Assembly (NCBI GenBank): GCA_035281425.1
Contig: DATEDX010000169.1
Coordinates: 1 to 11,370 of the forward strand
Length of the DNA: 11,370 bases
Source: JAICND01 sp035281425
Lineage (GTDB): Bacteria; Actinomycetota; Acidimicrobiia; Spongiisociales; ZC4RG35
Direction: 5' to 3'
Shown here in pieces: positions 1-7,780 of the stretch. Position 1 is the stretch's first letter. Each line of letters starts with the position of its first letter. Made by a program: the position numbers and the translations under genes. The notes under the pieces were generated by a model. It made no database searches. It worked only from the letters and a program-made list of their open reading frames with translations, and was not told where the DNA came from.

Positions 1-355
1 CCGCCGAGACTGACGGGAACTGGGCAGGTCGATAAGCAGGCCCGCCGATTACCGAGTTGGTACCGAAGGGGTTGGCTGCTGCGGCGGGGTTGAGAGGGTC
101 GGTGATCTCGTGATGCTCTCCGTCGCGCTCTATTGCGAGCAGATATTCGAGGCGGGCAGTGGCGGGAAGGTGAAGTTGCAGGTACCACCGTGAGCCGTCT
201 CCCAGCCTGGTGAATGGGGGAGGGGTAGGGAAGCGGGGCATGAAGATACGAAGCCGGACCGAAGTCGCCTCGCCGTCGTAAACCAGGTAGGTGTGACCGC
301 CTCGATGAAACGGCCCGGACGCCCTTTTCAGCAGTGACCAAGGCGGGGAGCGCAC
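1..355 (-). CDS. Enterochelin-esterase-like protein, N-terminal part (cut by the left window edge)
   Basis: Reading the minus strand from a GTG at 355-353 gives 118 open codons that run off the window. The protein begins VRSPPWSLLKRASGPF, then contains RGGHTYLVYDGEA, a WYLQLHLP strand and LEYLLAIERDGE. It ends in EITDPLNPAAAANPFGTNSV. A beta-rich N-terminal domain closing with a 'DPLNP..ANPFG.NSV' linker is what I know from Fes/enterochelin-esterase-like proteins, where it precedes an alpha/beta-hydrolase esterase domain. That catalytic domain would lie left of the window, so no active-site serine can be seen. An in-frame TAA lies upstream at about 395-397, so the start must be 3' of it. GTG 355 is the first usual start codon, but no strong Shine-Dalgarno precedes it. 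The gene diverges from galE with about 56 bp between starts. A siderophore substrate is not implied, because many relatives are general esterases. Confidence 0.72.
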   Translation of the reverse strand, partial: MRSPPWSLLKRASGPFHRGGHTYLVYDGEATSVRLRIFMPRFPTPPPFTRLGDGSRWYLQLHLPATARLEYLLAIERDGEHHEITDPLNPAAAANPFGTNSVIGGPAYRPAQFPSVSA

Positions 356-411
356 CGGGCTGATTCTCGCGGGAAGATCGCGGTGGGGGAGGGGTTAGCC
401 TCTAGGCGGCC

Positions 412-1422
412 ATGAGAGTTCTCATCACCGGCGGCACCGGCTTTGTCGGCAGCCATACCGCGGTGGCGCTGGCCCAAGCCGGCCACCACGTGATCCTGGT
501 TGACAACCTCAGCAACTCGAAGCCCCAGGTCACGGACCGGGTGGCCGACATAGTTGACGGGCCGGTCGAGTTCTTTCTGGCTGATGTTGGTGACGTGGAC
601 TCGATGGATCGGGTACTCGAAGCGTCACAGCCCGAGGCGGTGATTCACTGCGCCGCCTTCAAGGCGGTGGGAGAGTCGGTGGCCCAACCCCTTCGTTATT
701 ACGTCAACAACGTCGCCGGCACTGCCCACCTCTTGGAAGTGCTCGAACGCCACCACGTACGTAACTTCGTTTTTTCGTCCTCCTGCACTGTCTACGGCGA
801 TCCTCGAGAGCTCCCATTGACCGAGGAAAGCCCCATCCAGGCTGCCACCAATCCCTACGGGACCACCAAGTTGATGATGGAACAGGTCCTCACCGACGTG
901 GCCGCGGCCGACGATCGGTGGACAGTGGTGCTGCTTCGATACTTCAACCCGGTAGGCGCCCACCAGAGCAGTCTCATCGGCGAAGACCCCACCGGGATTC
1001 CCAACAACCTGATGCCTTACGTCACCCAGGTGGCGGCCGAGCGCCTCCCTTACCTCCGGGTGTTTGGCAGCGACTACCCAACACCAGACGGAACCGGTAT
1101 TCGCGACTATGTCCATGTCATGGATGTCGCCGAAGGTCACGTGGCGGCCTTGGAGAAGCTGTCCGGCCGCCCCGGACGCCACGTGTACAACTTGGGTACC
1201 GGACGGGGACACAGCGTCCTCGAGGTGGTCTCCACCTTCGAACGGGTCACCCAGCGACACGTCCCTTATCAGATCCAGGGACGCCGCCCCGGCGATGTGG
1301 CTGCCAGTTGGGCGGCAGTGGACAAGGCGCGGGAGGAGCTGGGATGGGAGGCGACCCGCTCTCTGGAAGAGATGTGCCGCGACGCCTGGCACTGGGAGAT
1401 GCGAGGCGGAAGCGGGAAATGA
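412..1422 (+). CDS. galE: UDP-glucose 4-epimerase
   Basis: A cytosolic, NAD-dependent short-chain dehydrogenase/reductase that interconverts UDP-glucose and UDP-galactose (Leloir pathway, cell-wall and exopolysaccharide precursors). The Rossmann dinucleotide motif TGGTGFVGS is at residues 6-14. D31-N32 (VDN) close the second strand, as in family members that bind the adenosine ribose. The catalytic set is complete: SSSCTVYG carries S124, and NPYGTTK carries Y149 and K153. These match the numbering in E. coli GalE as I recall it. RYFNPVGAH and the C-terminal RRPGDVA (sugar-nucleotide binding) are also typical. At 336 aa it is full length. The ATG at 412 places the GxxGxxG at the usual distance from the N-terminus. 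A purine-rich AGGCGG lies just upstream, close to the start. gdh begins 61 bp downstream on the same strand. Epimerases for other UDP-sugars look similar, so substrate is less certain than family. Confidence 0.93.
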   Translation: MRVLITGGTGFVGSHTAVALAQAGHHVILVDNLSNSKPQVTDRVADIVDGPVEFFLADVGDVDSMDRVLEASQPEAVIHCAAFKAVGESVAQPLRYYVNNVAGTAHLLEVLERHHVRNFVFSSSCTVYGDPRELPLTEESPIQAATNPYGTTKLMMEQVLTDVAAADDRWTVVLLRYFNPVGAHQSSLIGEDPTGIPNNLMPYVTQVAAERLPYLRVFGSDYPTPDGTGIRDYVHVMDVAEGHVAALEKLSGRPGRHVYNLGTGRGHSVLEVVSTFERVTQRHVPYQIQGRRPGDVAASWAAVDKAREELGWEATRSLEEMCRDAWHWEMRGGSGK

Positions 1423-1469
1423 GCAGGCAACCCGGGCAATCAAGGCCCACGATCGGCCGGTATCTGGGC

Positions 1470-1475
1470 TAAGTT
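1470..1475 (+). promoter_or_regulatory. Possible -10 element for leaderless transcription of gdh
   Basis: TAAGTT ends 8 nt before the GTG chosen as the gdh start, and no Shine-Dalgarno sequence lies between. In actinobacteria this arrangement (TANNNT, then 7-9 nt, then a start codon) is typical of leaderless mRNAs. No convincing -35 hexamer is visible about 17 bp upstream, so this is a suggestion only. Read-through from galE is the alternative. Confidence 0.35.
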
Positions 1476-1483
1476 GTCGGTTC

Positions 1484-4400
1484 GTGCAGACCACGACCGC
1501 TCCTCCCGCCAATGCGGTTCTGGATGAGATCCTCAATCTGATCCCTCACGAGTTCAGCCCGGCTCACCAGCCGCTGGCCTTCGAGTTGGCTAAGGCTTAT
1601 CTGCGGCGGTTGCCTCCTGGAAGGACCCGTACCACCCAGGATTGGCTGGCGGAATTCAAAGGCATCTTCGAGTTCGTGTTGGAGCGGAAGGATCCGATCA
1701 GCGTCAGGGTCTTCAACCCCGAACGTGAGGAACACGGCTATTACTCGCCGGGGACGGCGGTCGAAGTCAATGTCGACGACGGTCCCTTCTTGCTCGACTC
1801 GGTGACCAACGAGATTCAGGCTCACGCGCTCGAGGTGCTCCGGGTTACCCACCCCGTGATTGGGGTGGAACGCGACAGCGAAGGGCGGCTGCAGAGCGTG
1901 GGCCACGCTCGCAATGCCCGCCGCCGGGAATCGGTCGAGCACTACGAGCTGGATCGCCGACTGTTCGTGGGAGACCTTCCCGGGTTGGAGCGGGCGGTAC
2001 GGCACGTCCTCACCGACGTCCACCTTGTGGTCCGGGACTTCCACCCGATGATGGATCGCATCAATCACATGGTGGAGATAGTCCGCCAGGCCACCGGCTT
2101 CTATCCCCAGGCTGACATCGGTGAAGCGATCGCCTTCCTGCAATGGCTGCGTGACCAGAACTTCGTGTTCCTCGGCTACCGGGAGTACGAGGTAGTGGAG
2201 ACGCCCGAGGGCCGCGGGGTGACGGTGGTGGCGGGAAGCGGTCTCGGGGTTCTATCGGAAACCGAGAAGTCGCGGATGCTCCAACCCCGGCTGATATCGG
2301 AGATGTCCCCGGAACTGGCGGCTCGTTACGAAAGCGGTGACCTGCTCGTCATCACCAAGTCCAACCGGCTTTCCACGGTCCACCGACGTGTGAAGATGGA
2401 CTACGTCGGGGTCCGCATCATCGGTCCGGCGGGCGACACCGTCGGTGAGATCCGCCTCCTCGGGCTATTTACCTCCAAGGCCTTCATGGAGCCGGCCGGT
2501 CATGTGCCCATCTTGCGCCGCAAGCTGGCGGAGATCGTCGCCACCGAGGACCTCATCGAAGGGTCCCACGACCATAAAGCGGTCATCGAGCTGTTCGAGA
2601 GCTTTTCCAAACACGACCTCTTCTCGGCTCCGGTGGAGGAGCTGCGGCACGAGATCATGGGTCTTCTGGCGCTGCAAGAGACCCATCAGGTCAGGCTCTT
2701 CATGCGTCGCGACCTCCTCGAGCGAAGTGTCTCTGTGTTGGTGGCGATGCCGCGGGACCGTTTCAACGCCGAGCTGCGCCGCAACCTCCAGGATCTGTTC
2801 GAACGCCGCTTCAACGGCGGCTCCTCCGACTACCACCTCGAGCTGGGGGCGTCCGACCCCGCCCGGATCCACTTCACGGTCTGGGTGGATGGACCCATCC
2901 CGGAGGTGGACTACGAGCAGCTCGAGTCGGAAGTTCTTGATCTCACCCGCAGTTGGGCCGACCGCTTGACTGAAGAGCTCTCCCACCGAGTAGAGCCCGA
3001 GCTGGCCCGTCAACTGGTAGAGGAGTGGGCCGACCGTTTTCCCGACTATTACCGGGTCGCTACCCCCTTGGCGGTTACGGCCGACGACGTGCTCGCTTTG
3101 GAAGACATGACCGCGGCCGGGGAGCCGTTCCGGGTCAAACTCCGCAACGAGTCGAACGGGGGAGAGCAGCTCACCCGGGTAGTGCTCTACCGCTCGGATG
3201 GCAAACAACCCCTCTCCGAGCTGGTCCCGGCGTTGGAAGAGATGGGGATGCATGTGGTGGAGGAGGTACCCACCCGTCTCGAAGGCCCTGATGGCTATTT
3301 CATCCACGACTTCGGAGTGGTGGGCGGTGATCGCCAGCCGCTCGACTTGGCTGGTTGCCAAGATCGGGTGGAAGCCGCCCTCAGCGCGGTGTGGGCGGGT
3401 GAGGCCGAGTCCGACCCCCTCAACGAGTTGGTGGTGAGGGCCGGCTTGAGTTACTGGGAGGTAGGGATCATCCGCGCCTACCGGGTTTACTGGCGGCGGC
3501 TGGCGATGTCGTTCACGGTCGGGTACCTCAACGATGTCCTCAACGCCAACCCCGGCATCGTTGCTCAGCTGGTCCGCTTGTTTCAGACCCGCTTCCACCC
3601 AGGCATGACCGAGATTGACCCCGAGCCCATCCGCCAGTCGATCCTTAACCAACTCGACGAGATCCCGTCCCTCGACCACGACCGGATCCTCCGCAGCTTC
3701 TACCGGCTGATCGAAGCCACCCTCCGCACCAACGCCTATCGGGAGGGGAGCTCGGTGCTCTCCTTCAAGCTCAACTCGGCCGAAGTTCCCGATATGCCGC
3801 CGCCAGTGCCGTTTGCCGAGATCTTCGTCTACGGGCCCACGGTCGAGGGCATCCACCTCCGGGGAGGCCCGGTGGCCCGTGGTGGCATCCGGTGGTCGGA
3901 TCGGCGCGAGGACTACCGCACCGAGGTCCTTGGTTTGATGAAAGCCCAGATGACCAAGAATGCCGTCATCGTCCCCACTGGCGCCAAGGGAGGATTCGTG
4001 CTGCGCCGCCCGCCGACCGACCCCTTGGCGATTTCGGCCGAAGTGCGAACCAATTACGAGCGCTACATCCGGGCGCTGCTCGACATCACCGACAACATCG
4101 TCGACCAGAACGCGGTACATCCGAGCCGGGTCCGGGTCCACGATGGCCCCGACCCCTATCTGGTGGTGGCAGCTGACAAGGGCACCGCCACCTTCTCCGA
4201 CCTCGCCAATCAGATTGCCGCCGAATACGGTTTCTGGCTCGACGATGCCTTCGCCTCAGGGGGCTCGGCCGGCTACGACCACAAAGCGCTCGGCATCACC
4301 GCCCGAGGCGCCTGGGAGTCGCTGCAGCGGCATTTCCTCGAGTTGGGCATCGATCCCGAATCCGACTCGTTCACCGCCATCGGGGTGGGGGACATGTCGG

Positions 4401-6259
4401 GGGACGTGTTTGGTAACGGGATGTTGCTTTCCTCGACCATGAAGCTGGTGGCGGCTTTTGACCACCGCCACATCTTCATCGATCCCGACCCCGACCCGGC
4501 GGTGGCTTTTGCCGAGCGGCGGCGGCTGTTCGAGCTGCCCCGTTCGAGCTGGGCTGACTACGACCGCGGTCTCATCTCCCCCGGTGGGGGAGTGTGGCCC
4601 CGCTCGGCCAAGTTGATCGAACTCGCCCCCGAGGCTCGTCGGGTGCTGGGGGTCACCCAGTCCTCCTTCACTCCCAACGAACTGATATCCGCCGTTCTCA
4701 GGGCGCCGGTGGACATGTTTTGGAACGGAGGAATTGGCACCTATGTGAAAGCCACCATCGAATCCAACGCCAACGTTGGCGATCGCAGCAACGACCCGGT
4801 GCGAATCGACGCCTCCCAACTCCGTACCCGGGTGGTGGTGGAGGGTGGCAACTTAGGGTTCACCCAGGCCGCCCGTGTGGAGTACTCGTTGGCTGGGGGA
4901 AGAATCAACACCGATTTCATCGACAACTCGGGCGGGGTCAACTGCTCTGACCGGGAAGTAAACCTGAAGATCCTGCTCGGGCTGGCTGAGGCCAAAGGCG
5001 AGATAGATCGAGCCGGGCGCAACCAGTTGATCGCCGAGGCCGCCGACCAGGTGACGAAACGCATCCTCTACGACAGCTTCCAGCAGGCGCAGATGATCTC
5101 CCAAGAGGAACGGGCCACGCATCGTCGCCTGGGCGCTTACGAGCAATTGATGGTCGAACTCGAACTGGAGGGGATTCTGGATCGCCGCCTGGAGGGCCTA
5201 CCTTCCAGCGAGCTCCTGGCCGAGCGGGGCCGCAACGGACAAGGACTTACCCGCCCCGAGCTGTCGGTGCTGCTGGTGGATGCCAAGCGAAGCATCTACG
5301 AAGCCTTGATAACCACCGATCTCATCGACGACCCGTATTTTCACAACGACCTGATCGGATATTTCCCCGAAGCGGTGACGGAGCGGTTCCAGCATCTGCT
5401 CACCGAACATCAACTGCGCCGGGAGATGATCGCCAACATCCTCTCCAATGACGTGGTCAACAGCATGGGCAGCACCTTCATCAGCCGGATGTGCCAGCGC
5501 AGCGGTGGCTCGGTCGTCGAAGTTCTGCGGGCTTATCGCCTGGCGCGTGACGTCTCGGGAGCGGTTCAACGTTGGGAGGCCCTCGAGCACCTACTACGCC
5601 GCCTCGACCATGACCTCTGGTCGGAGCTGATGACCGGTGCCGACCGGGTGGTTGGTTCTCTCACCCGGCGTTACCAGGCCCATTTCCCACCCGGGGACCT
5701 CACCAGCGCCGTCCGGGCCGATCGCGAAGGATTCGAGGAATTCGAGGCGGCCCTCCCCAGTGCCGGCCCGGAGGCATGGCGAACCGCTCACACCGCCGAA
5801 GCGGAGGAGTTGGTGGGGAAGGGGGTGCCGCTGTACGTGGCCCGCCACCATGCCTACCGTCGCCGACTGGTCCACGCCCCCGATGCCATCAACCTCTCCC
5901 GCCTGCACGGCCGGTCAGTCTCCGAGGTGGCCGAAGTGATGTTCCACGCCGGGGAAGAGGTCGGGCTAGGGCACCTCGAGAAGCTGGCCACGGGCTTCGT
6001 CTTCACCGACGTCTGGCAGCGGTGGGCCTTGGAGGCGTTGGAGGACGACCTGCTGGAACTGCGCCGACGGCTAACGCACCGCATTCTGCAGAACGCCGAG
6101 GGCTTGACCCCGGCGGATGCGGTGGAGAGCTTCGTCACGACCCACGGCGAGAGCGTCGAGCGGTTGCGGGCCTTCCTCCGTGCCTTGAGCGGCGAACGCC
6201 AAGAGAACCTGGCCCCCTTGATGATCGGAGTCCGCCAGTTGCGCGCCCTGATCGACTAA
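1484..6259 (+). CDS. gdh: NAD-specific glutamate dehydrogenase, large (about 180 kDa) class
   Basis: Oxidative deamination of L-glutamate to 2-oxoglutarate and ammonium with NAD+, linking amino-acid catabolism to the TCA cycle (cytosolic). The 1591-residue product matches the large bacterial class (Bac_GDH; mycobacterial and Streptomyces members are about 1600-1650 aa). It has a long N-terminal regulatory part (roughly residues 1-700), a central catalytic core and a helical C-terminal region. The core shows MTKNAVIVPTGAKGG, where K825 and K835 match the substrate-binding and catalytic lysines of the 'TYKNA...GGAKGG' motif in small GDHs. It also has GVGDMSGDVFGNGML (D970), FWNGGIGTYVK, and the nucleotide-binding stretch VVVEGGNLGFTQAARVEY near residue 1117, followed by DNSGGVNCSDREVN. 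The frame is open back to 1064, inside galE, but homology-like sequence begins only after the GTG at 1484, which I take as the start. The stop is TAA 6257-6259, followed 8 nt later by a palindromic element. Confidence 0.95.
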   Translation: MQTTTAPPANAVLDEILNLIPHEFSPAHQPLAFELAKAYLRRLPPGRTRTTQDWLAEFKGIFEFVLERKDPISVRVFNPEREEHGYYSPGTAVEVNVDDGPFLLDSVTNEIQAHALEVLRVTHPVIGVERDSEGRLQSVGHARNARRRESVEHYELDRRLFVGDLPGLERAVRHVLTDVHLVVRDFHPMMDRINHMVEIVRQATGFYPQADIGEAIAFLQWLRDQNFVFLGYREYEVVETPEGRGVTVVAGSGLGVLSETEKSRMLQPRLISEMSPELAARYESGDLLVITKSNRLSTVHRRVKMDYVGVRIIGPAGDTVGEIRLLGLFTSKAFMEPAGHVPILRRKLAEIVATEDLIEGSHDHKAVIELFESFSKHDLFSAPVEELRHEIMGLLALQETHQVRLFMRRDLLERSVSVLVAMPRDRFNAELRRNLQDLFERRFNGGSSDYHLELGASDPARIHFTVWVDGPIPEVDYEQLESEVLDLTRSWADRLTEELSHRVEPELARQLVEEWADRFPDYYRVATPLAVTADDVLALEDMTAAGEPFRVKLRNESNGGEQLTRVVLYRSDGKQPLSELVPALEEMGMHVVEEVPTRLEGPDGYFIHDFGVVGGDRQPLDLAGCQDRVEAALSAVWAGEAESDPLNELVVRAGLSYWEVGIIRAYRVYWRRLAMSFTVGYLNDVLNANPGIVAQLVRLFQTRFHPGMTEIDPEPIRQSILNQLDEIPSLDHDRILRSFYRLIEATLRTNAYREGSSVLSFKLNSAEVPDMPPPVPFAEIFVYGPTVEGIHLRGGPVARGGIRWSDRREDYRTEVLGLMKAQMTKNAVIVPTGAKGGFVLRRPPTDPLAISAEVRTNYERYIRALLDITDNIVDQNAVHPSRVRVHDGPDPYLVVAADKGTATFSDLANQIAAEYGFWLDDAFASGGSAGYDHKALGITARGAWESLQRHFLELGIDPESDSFTAIGVGDMSGDVFGNGMLLSSTMKLVAAFDHRHIFIDPDPDPAVAFAERRRLFELPRSSWADYDRGLISPGGGVWPRSAKLIELAPEARRVLGVTQSSFTPNELISAVLRAPVDMFWNGGIGTYVKATIESNANVGDRSNDPVRIDASQLRTRVVVEGGNLGFTQAARVEYSLAGGRINTDFIDNSGGVNCSDREVNLKILLGLAEAKGEIDRAGRNQLIAEAADQVTKRILYDSFQQAQMISQEERATHRRLGAYEQLMVELELEGILDRRLEGLPSSELLAERGRNGQGLTRPELSVLLVDAKRSIYEALITTDLIDDPYFHNDLIGYFPEAVTERFQHLLTEHQLRREMIANILSNDVVNSMGSTFISRMCQRSGGSVVEVLRAYRLARDVSGAVQRWEALEHLLRRLDHDLWSELMTGADRVVGSLTRRYQAHFPPGDLTSAVRADREGFEEFEAALPSAGPEAWRTAHTAEAEELVGKGVPLYVARHHAYRRRLVHAPDAINLSRLHGRSVSEVAEVMFHAGEEVGLGHLEKLATGFVFTDVWQRWALEALEDDLLELRRRLTHRILQNAEGLTPADAVESFVTTHGESVERLRAFLRALSGERQENLAPLMIGVRQLRALID

Positions 6260-6267
6260 CTGGGTTC

Positions 6268-6308
6268 TGTGCAGAAAAACCCGTCCCTGCGACGGAAAAA
6301 TCTGCACA
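6268..6308. repeat. 41-bp palindromic element, copy 1
   Basis: The outer arms TGTGCAGA (6268-6275) and TCTGCACA (6301-6308) are perfect inverted repeats. The inner arms CCGTC (6281-6285) and GACGG (6291-6295) share exactly the same centre, 6288. Between outer and inner arms lie A-rich 5-mers on the same strand (AAAAC and AAAAA), which cannot pair and would form a symmetric internal loop in a hairpin. It begins 8 nt after the gdh stop codon. It could be a gdh terminator-like structure, a protein-binding dyad or a REP-type dispersed repeat. There is no T-tract after it. Confidence 0.85.
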
Positions 6309-6329
6309 CCTAGGGGAGTCGGGACGGAT

Positions 6330-6370
6330 TGTGCAGAAAAATGCGTCGCTGCGACGGAAAAACCTGCACG
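6330..6370. repeat. 41-bp palindromic element, copy 2
   Basis: Same length and architecture as copy 1 and identical to it at 36 of 41 positions by eye. The outer arms are TGTGCAG (6330-6336) and CTGCACG (6364-6370; the outermost pair mismatches). The inner arms CGTCG (6344-6348) and CGACG (6352-6356) flank CTG and share centre 6350. The five-A tracts are at 6337-6341 and 6358-6362. The copies are in the same orientation, with 21 bp between them and a 62-bp period. One of the five differences (C to G at 6348) extends the inner stem, so the dyad looks maintained in both copies. Confidence 0.85.
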
Positions 6371-6385
6371 GAACCGTCAGAACAA

Positions 6386-6398
6386 CTACGTAACATAA
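6386..6398. repeat. 13-bp direct repeat CTACGTAACATAA, copy 1
   Basis: Exact 13-bp match to 6443-6455, 57 bp away, in the same orientation. It contains the palindrome TACGTA. It is AT-rich for this window and sits in the convergent gap between gdh and the zinc-motif gene, just after the two 41-bp palindromes. On the minus strand it reads TTATGTTACGTAG. It shares GTTACGT, with an A/T run in front, with the promoter of the zinc-motif gene at 6831-6842. Confidence 0.8.
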
Positions 6399-6442
6399 TC
6401 ACGGCCGGGTGAACGGCGACTGCGCTGGCGGCAATCTCAGAG

Positions 6443-6455
6443 CTACGTAACATAA
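6443..6455. repeat. 13-bp direct repeat CTACGTAACATAA, copy 2
   Basis: Second exact copy, lying 6 nt beyond the stop codon (minus strand, 6464-6462) of the zinc-motif gene. The rest of the 6260-6461 gap (about 200 bp) holds only these two repeat pairs. I see no gene, tRNA or classical terminator with a T-run in it. Confidence 0.8.
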
Positions 6456-6461
6456 CGGGGA

Positions 6462-6827
6462 TTATGGGCGCAAGGGGGCACCGGTGGCTTTGGGTTCCAC
6501 TCGCAGAGCCCGGAGCGAGGCGGCGGCGCCGTAAAGGTGCCAGAGAGCCTCACGGTGGCGGTCAGGATCAGCAGAATCAGCCAAGTCGGTGTCCACGTCC
6601 TCGAGGGCTGTTTCGAGGACATAGAGCGCATCTTGCAGTTCGGCGAGGATGCGCGACGAGATCAGGACTTCGTCTTCGTGCAACCGCCGATCCTTGGCCA
6701 GGGCCCTCGATTCATAAGCTCGCTGGCGATGGCTGCGGCGGCAATACCGGCTTGGGCGGCCGGGGCCGGCGGTGCGGAGAAACACTGCCCCACACCAGGC
6801 GCACCTTTGCCTCCTGGATAACGTCAC
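6462..6827 (-). CDS. Small CCCH zinc-motif protein of unknown function
   Basis: Taking GTG 6827-6825 as start gives a 121-residue basic protein. Near the N-terminus it has C9-x2-C12, then C29-x3-H33 (CAWCG ... GPGRPSRYCRRSHRQRAYESR). This cysteine/histidine spacing, with a GRP.RYC...RQRAY basic stretch, resembles small actinobacterial proteins with a presumed zinc ribbon or finger and possible nucleic-acid binding; their function is not known to me. The C-terminal two-thirds (about 40-110) is acidic and probably helical (ILAELQDALYVLETALEDVDTDLADSADPD). The frame stays open further upstream, but that part lies inside the nucleoside hydrolase gene, and TATAGT stands 9 nt before this GTG. It follows the hydrolase stop by 20 bp, so it could be the last gene of that operon or separately expressed. 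Zinc binding is inferred from the motif only. Confidence 0.68.
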   Translation of the reverse strand: MTLSRRQRCAWCGAVFLRTAGPGRPSRYCRRSHRQRAYESRALAKDRRLHEDEVLISSRILAELQDALYVLETALEDVDTDLADSADPDRHREALWHLYGAAASLRALRVEPKATGAPLRP

Positions 6828-6842
6828 GGTGACGTAACTATA
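6821..6842 (-). promoter_or_regulatory. -10-like TATAGT plus palindrome overlapping the zinc-motif gene start
   Basis: On the minus strand TATAGT (6842-6837) lies 9 nt before the GTG at 6827, and no Shine-Dalgarno is present, which fits leaderless transcription. A perfect 7-bp dyad ACGTCAC-C-GTGACGT (6835-6821) spans the start codon itself. The GTG belongs to the right arm. Such a dyad would be well placed for autoregulation or another operator. No clear -35 is seen; it would fall inside the 3' end of the hydrolase gene. Confidence 0.5.
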
Positions 6843-6847
6843 GTGGC

Positions 6848-7780
6848 TCAGGGCAGGCGGGCGAGCCTTTCCACAAGGAGTTGGGCGAATCGATCCGAGT
6901 CGATCCCCACCCCGACTTCGGCGTTGGGGGGATGTCCCGTGACCCCGTAACGATCGACCACCGTCCTCCCCCGGCACAGGGTCGACTCGGTATCGATGGC
7001 CACGGAGGCCTCAACCAACGCCATCAGGTCGGGCCAGATCAAGTGAGCCACGGCCACCGCGTCGTGGATGGGTGCCCCTCCGAGTGCGGCTCGGCGGCGG
7101 CGGTAGTTACCGATGAAGAAGTCGAGGAGTTCGGCCACGAAGCGGCCACTGCGGCCCTGCCCACGAAGGAGATCGGCGTGAGTCTCATCGAGGACTGCCT
7201 GGTGGGTGACGTCGAGACCCACCATGGTGATCGGCACACCCGAGTCATAAACCCGGCGGGCGGCCTCGGGATCAACGAAGATGTTGAACTCCGCCGCTGG
7301 GGTGATGTTGCCGAGACCCATCGCTCCTCCCATCGAAACGATCCTCTCGATCCGGCCCGCCACATCGGGATAACGATTGAGCAGCAAGGCAATGTTGGTT
7401 AGGGGCCCGATTGGAACGAGGGTTACCCGGTCGGTGGCGGTGAACAGTCGTTCGGCGAGGAAGTCGATGGCGTGCTGAGGCACGGGCTCGGTGGTGGGAT
7501 CCTCCAGCTTGGGACCATCCATACCGCTTACCCCGTGAACATGTTCTGCTACTTGGAGCGTCCGCACCAAGGGTCGATCGGCGCCGGCCGCCACCGCCAC
7601 CTCGCTGCGCCCCGCCAACTCCAGCACCCGCAGGGCGTTGGTGGTGGTTTTGTCCAGGGTGGTGTTGCCGGCCACGGTGGTCACCCCGAGCACCTCCAAC
7701 TCGGGGCTGGCCAAAGCAAGGAGCAGGGCGATGGCATCGTCGTGGCCGGGGTCGCAATCGATGAGGACGGGAGTAGTCAT
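6848..7780 (-). CDS. iunH: Inosine/uridine-preferring-type nucleoside hydrolase
   Basis: Cytosolic Ca2+-dependent N-ribohydrolase that splits a nucleoside into free base and ribose (salvage). The family signature is complete at the N-terminus: VLIDCDPGHDDAIALL, with D8, D10, D14 and D15 supplying Ca2+ and ribose ligands. AGNTTLDKTTTNAL, the PIGPLTNIALLL stretch, SMGGAM and EFNIFVDPEAA are all typical. Near the C-terminus PIHDAVAVAHL gives H239 and D240, at the position of the catalytic His and the last Ca2+ ligand. At 310 aa it is full length. The ATG at 7780 overlaps the rbsK stop as ATGA, implying translational coupling, and no separate Shine-Dalgarno is evident. Pairing with ribokinase makes sense because the released ribose is the ribokinase substrate. 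Whether it prefers purine or pyrimidine nucleosides cannot be told from sequence. Confidence 0.93.
   Translation of the reverse strand: MTTPVLIDCDPGHDDAIALLLALASPELEVLGVTTVAGNTTLDKTTTNALRVLELAGRSEVAVAAGADRPLVRTLQVAEHVHGVSGMDGPKLEDPTTEPVPQHAIDFLAERLFTATDRVTLVPIGPLTNIALLLNRYPDVAGRIERIVSMGGAMGLGNITPAAEFNIFVDPEAARRVYDSGVPITMVGLDVTHQAVLDETHADLLRGQGRSGRFVAELLDFFIGNYRRRRAALGGAPIHDAVAVAHLIWPDLMALVEASVAIDTESTLCRGRTVVDRYGVTGHPPNAEVGVGIDSDRFAQLLVERLARLP

Noticed and set aside
625..1536. A 303-codon minus-strand frame across galE and the gdh start
   Set aside because: It lies opposite conserved galE sequence, with no ribosome site and no recognisable protein.
2465..4141. A 558-codon open frame on the minus strand inside gdh
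   Set aside because: It is a GC-rich antisense shadow of the gdh codons. The translation has no recognisable motif, while the plus strand shows clear GDH signatures throughout.
6268..6455. CRISPR array or insertion-sequence remnant after gdh
   Set aside because: There are only two units of each repeat, the units are palindromic rather than CRISPR-like, no cas or transposase sequence is nearby, and the repeats are not arranged as terminal inverted repeats around a gene.
6881..7402. A 173-codon plus-strand frame opposite the nucleoside hydrolase
   Set aside because: It is an antisense shadow. The minus strand has full nucleoside hydrolase motifs.
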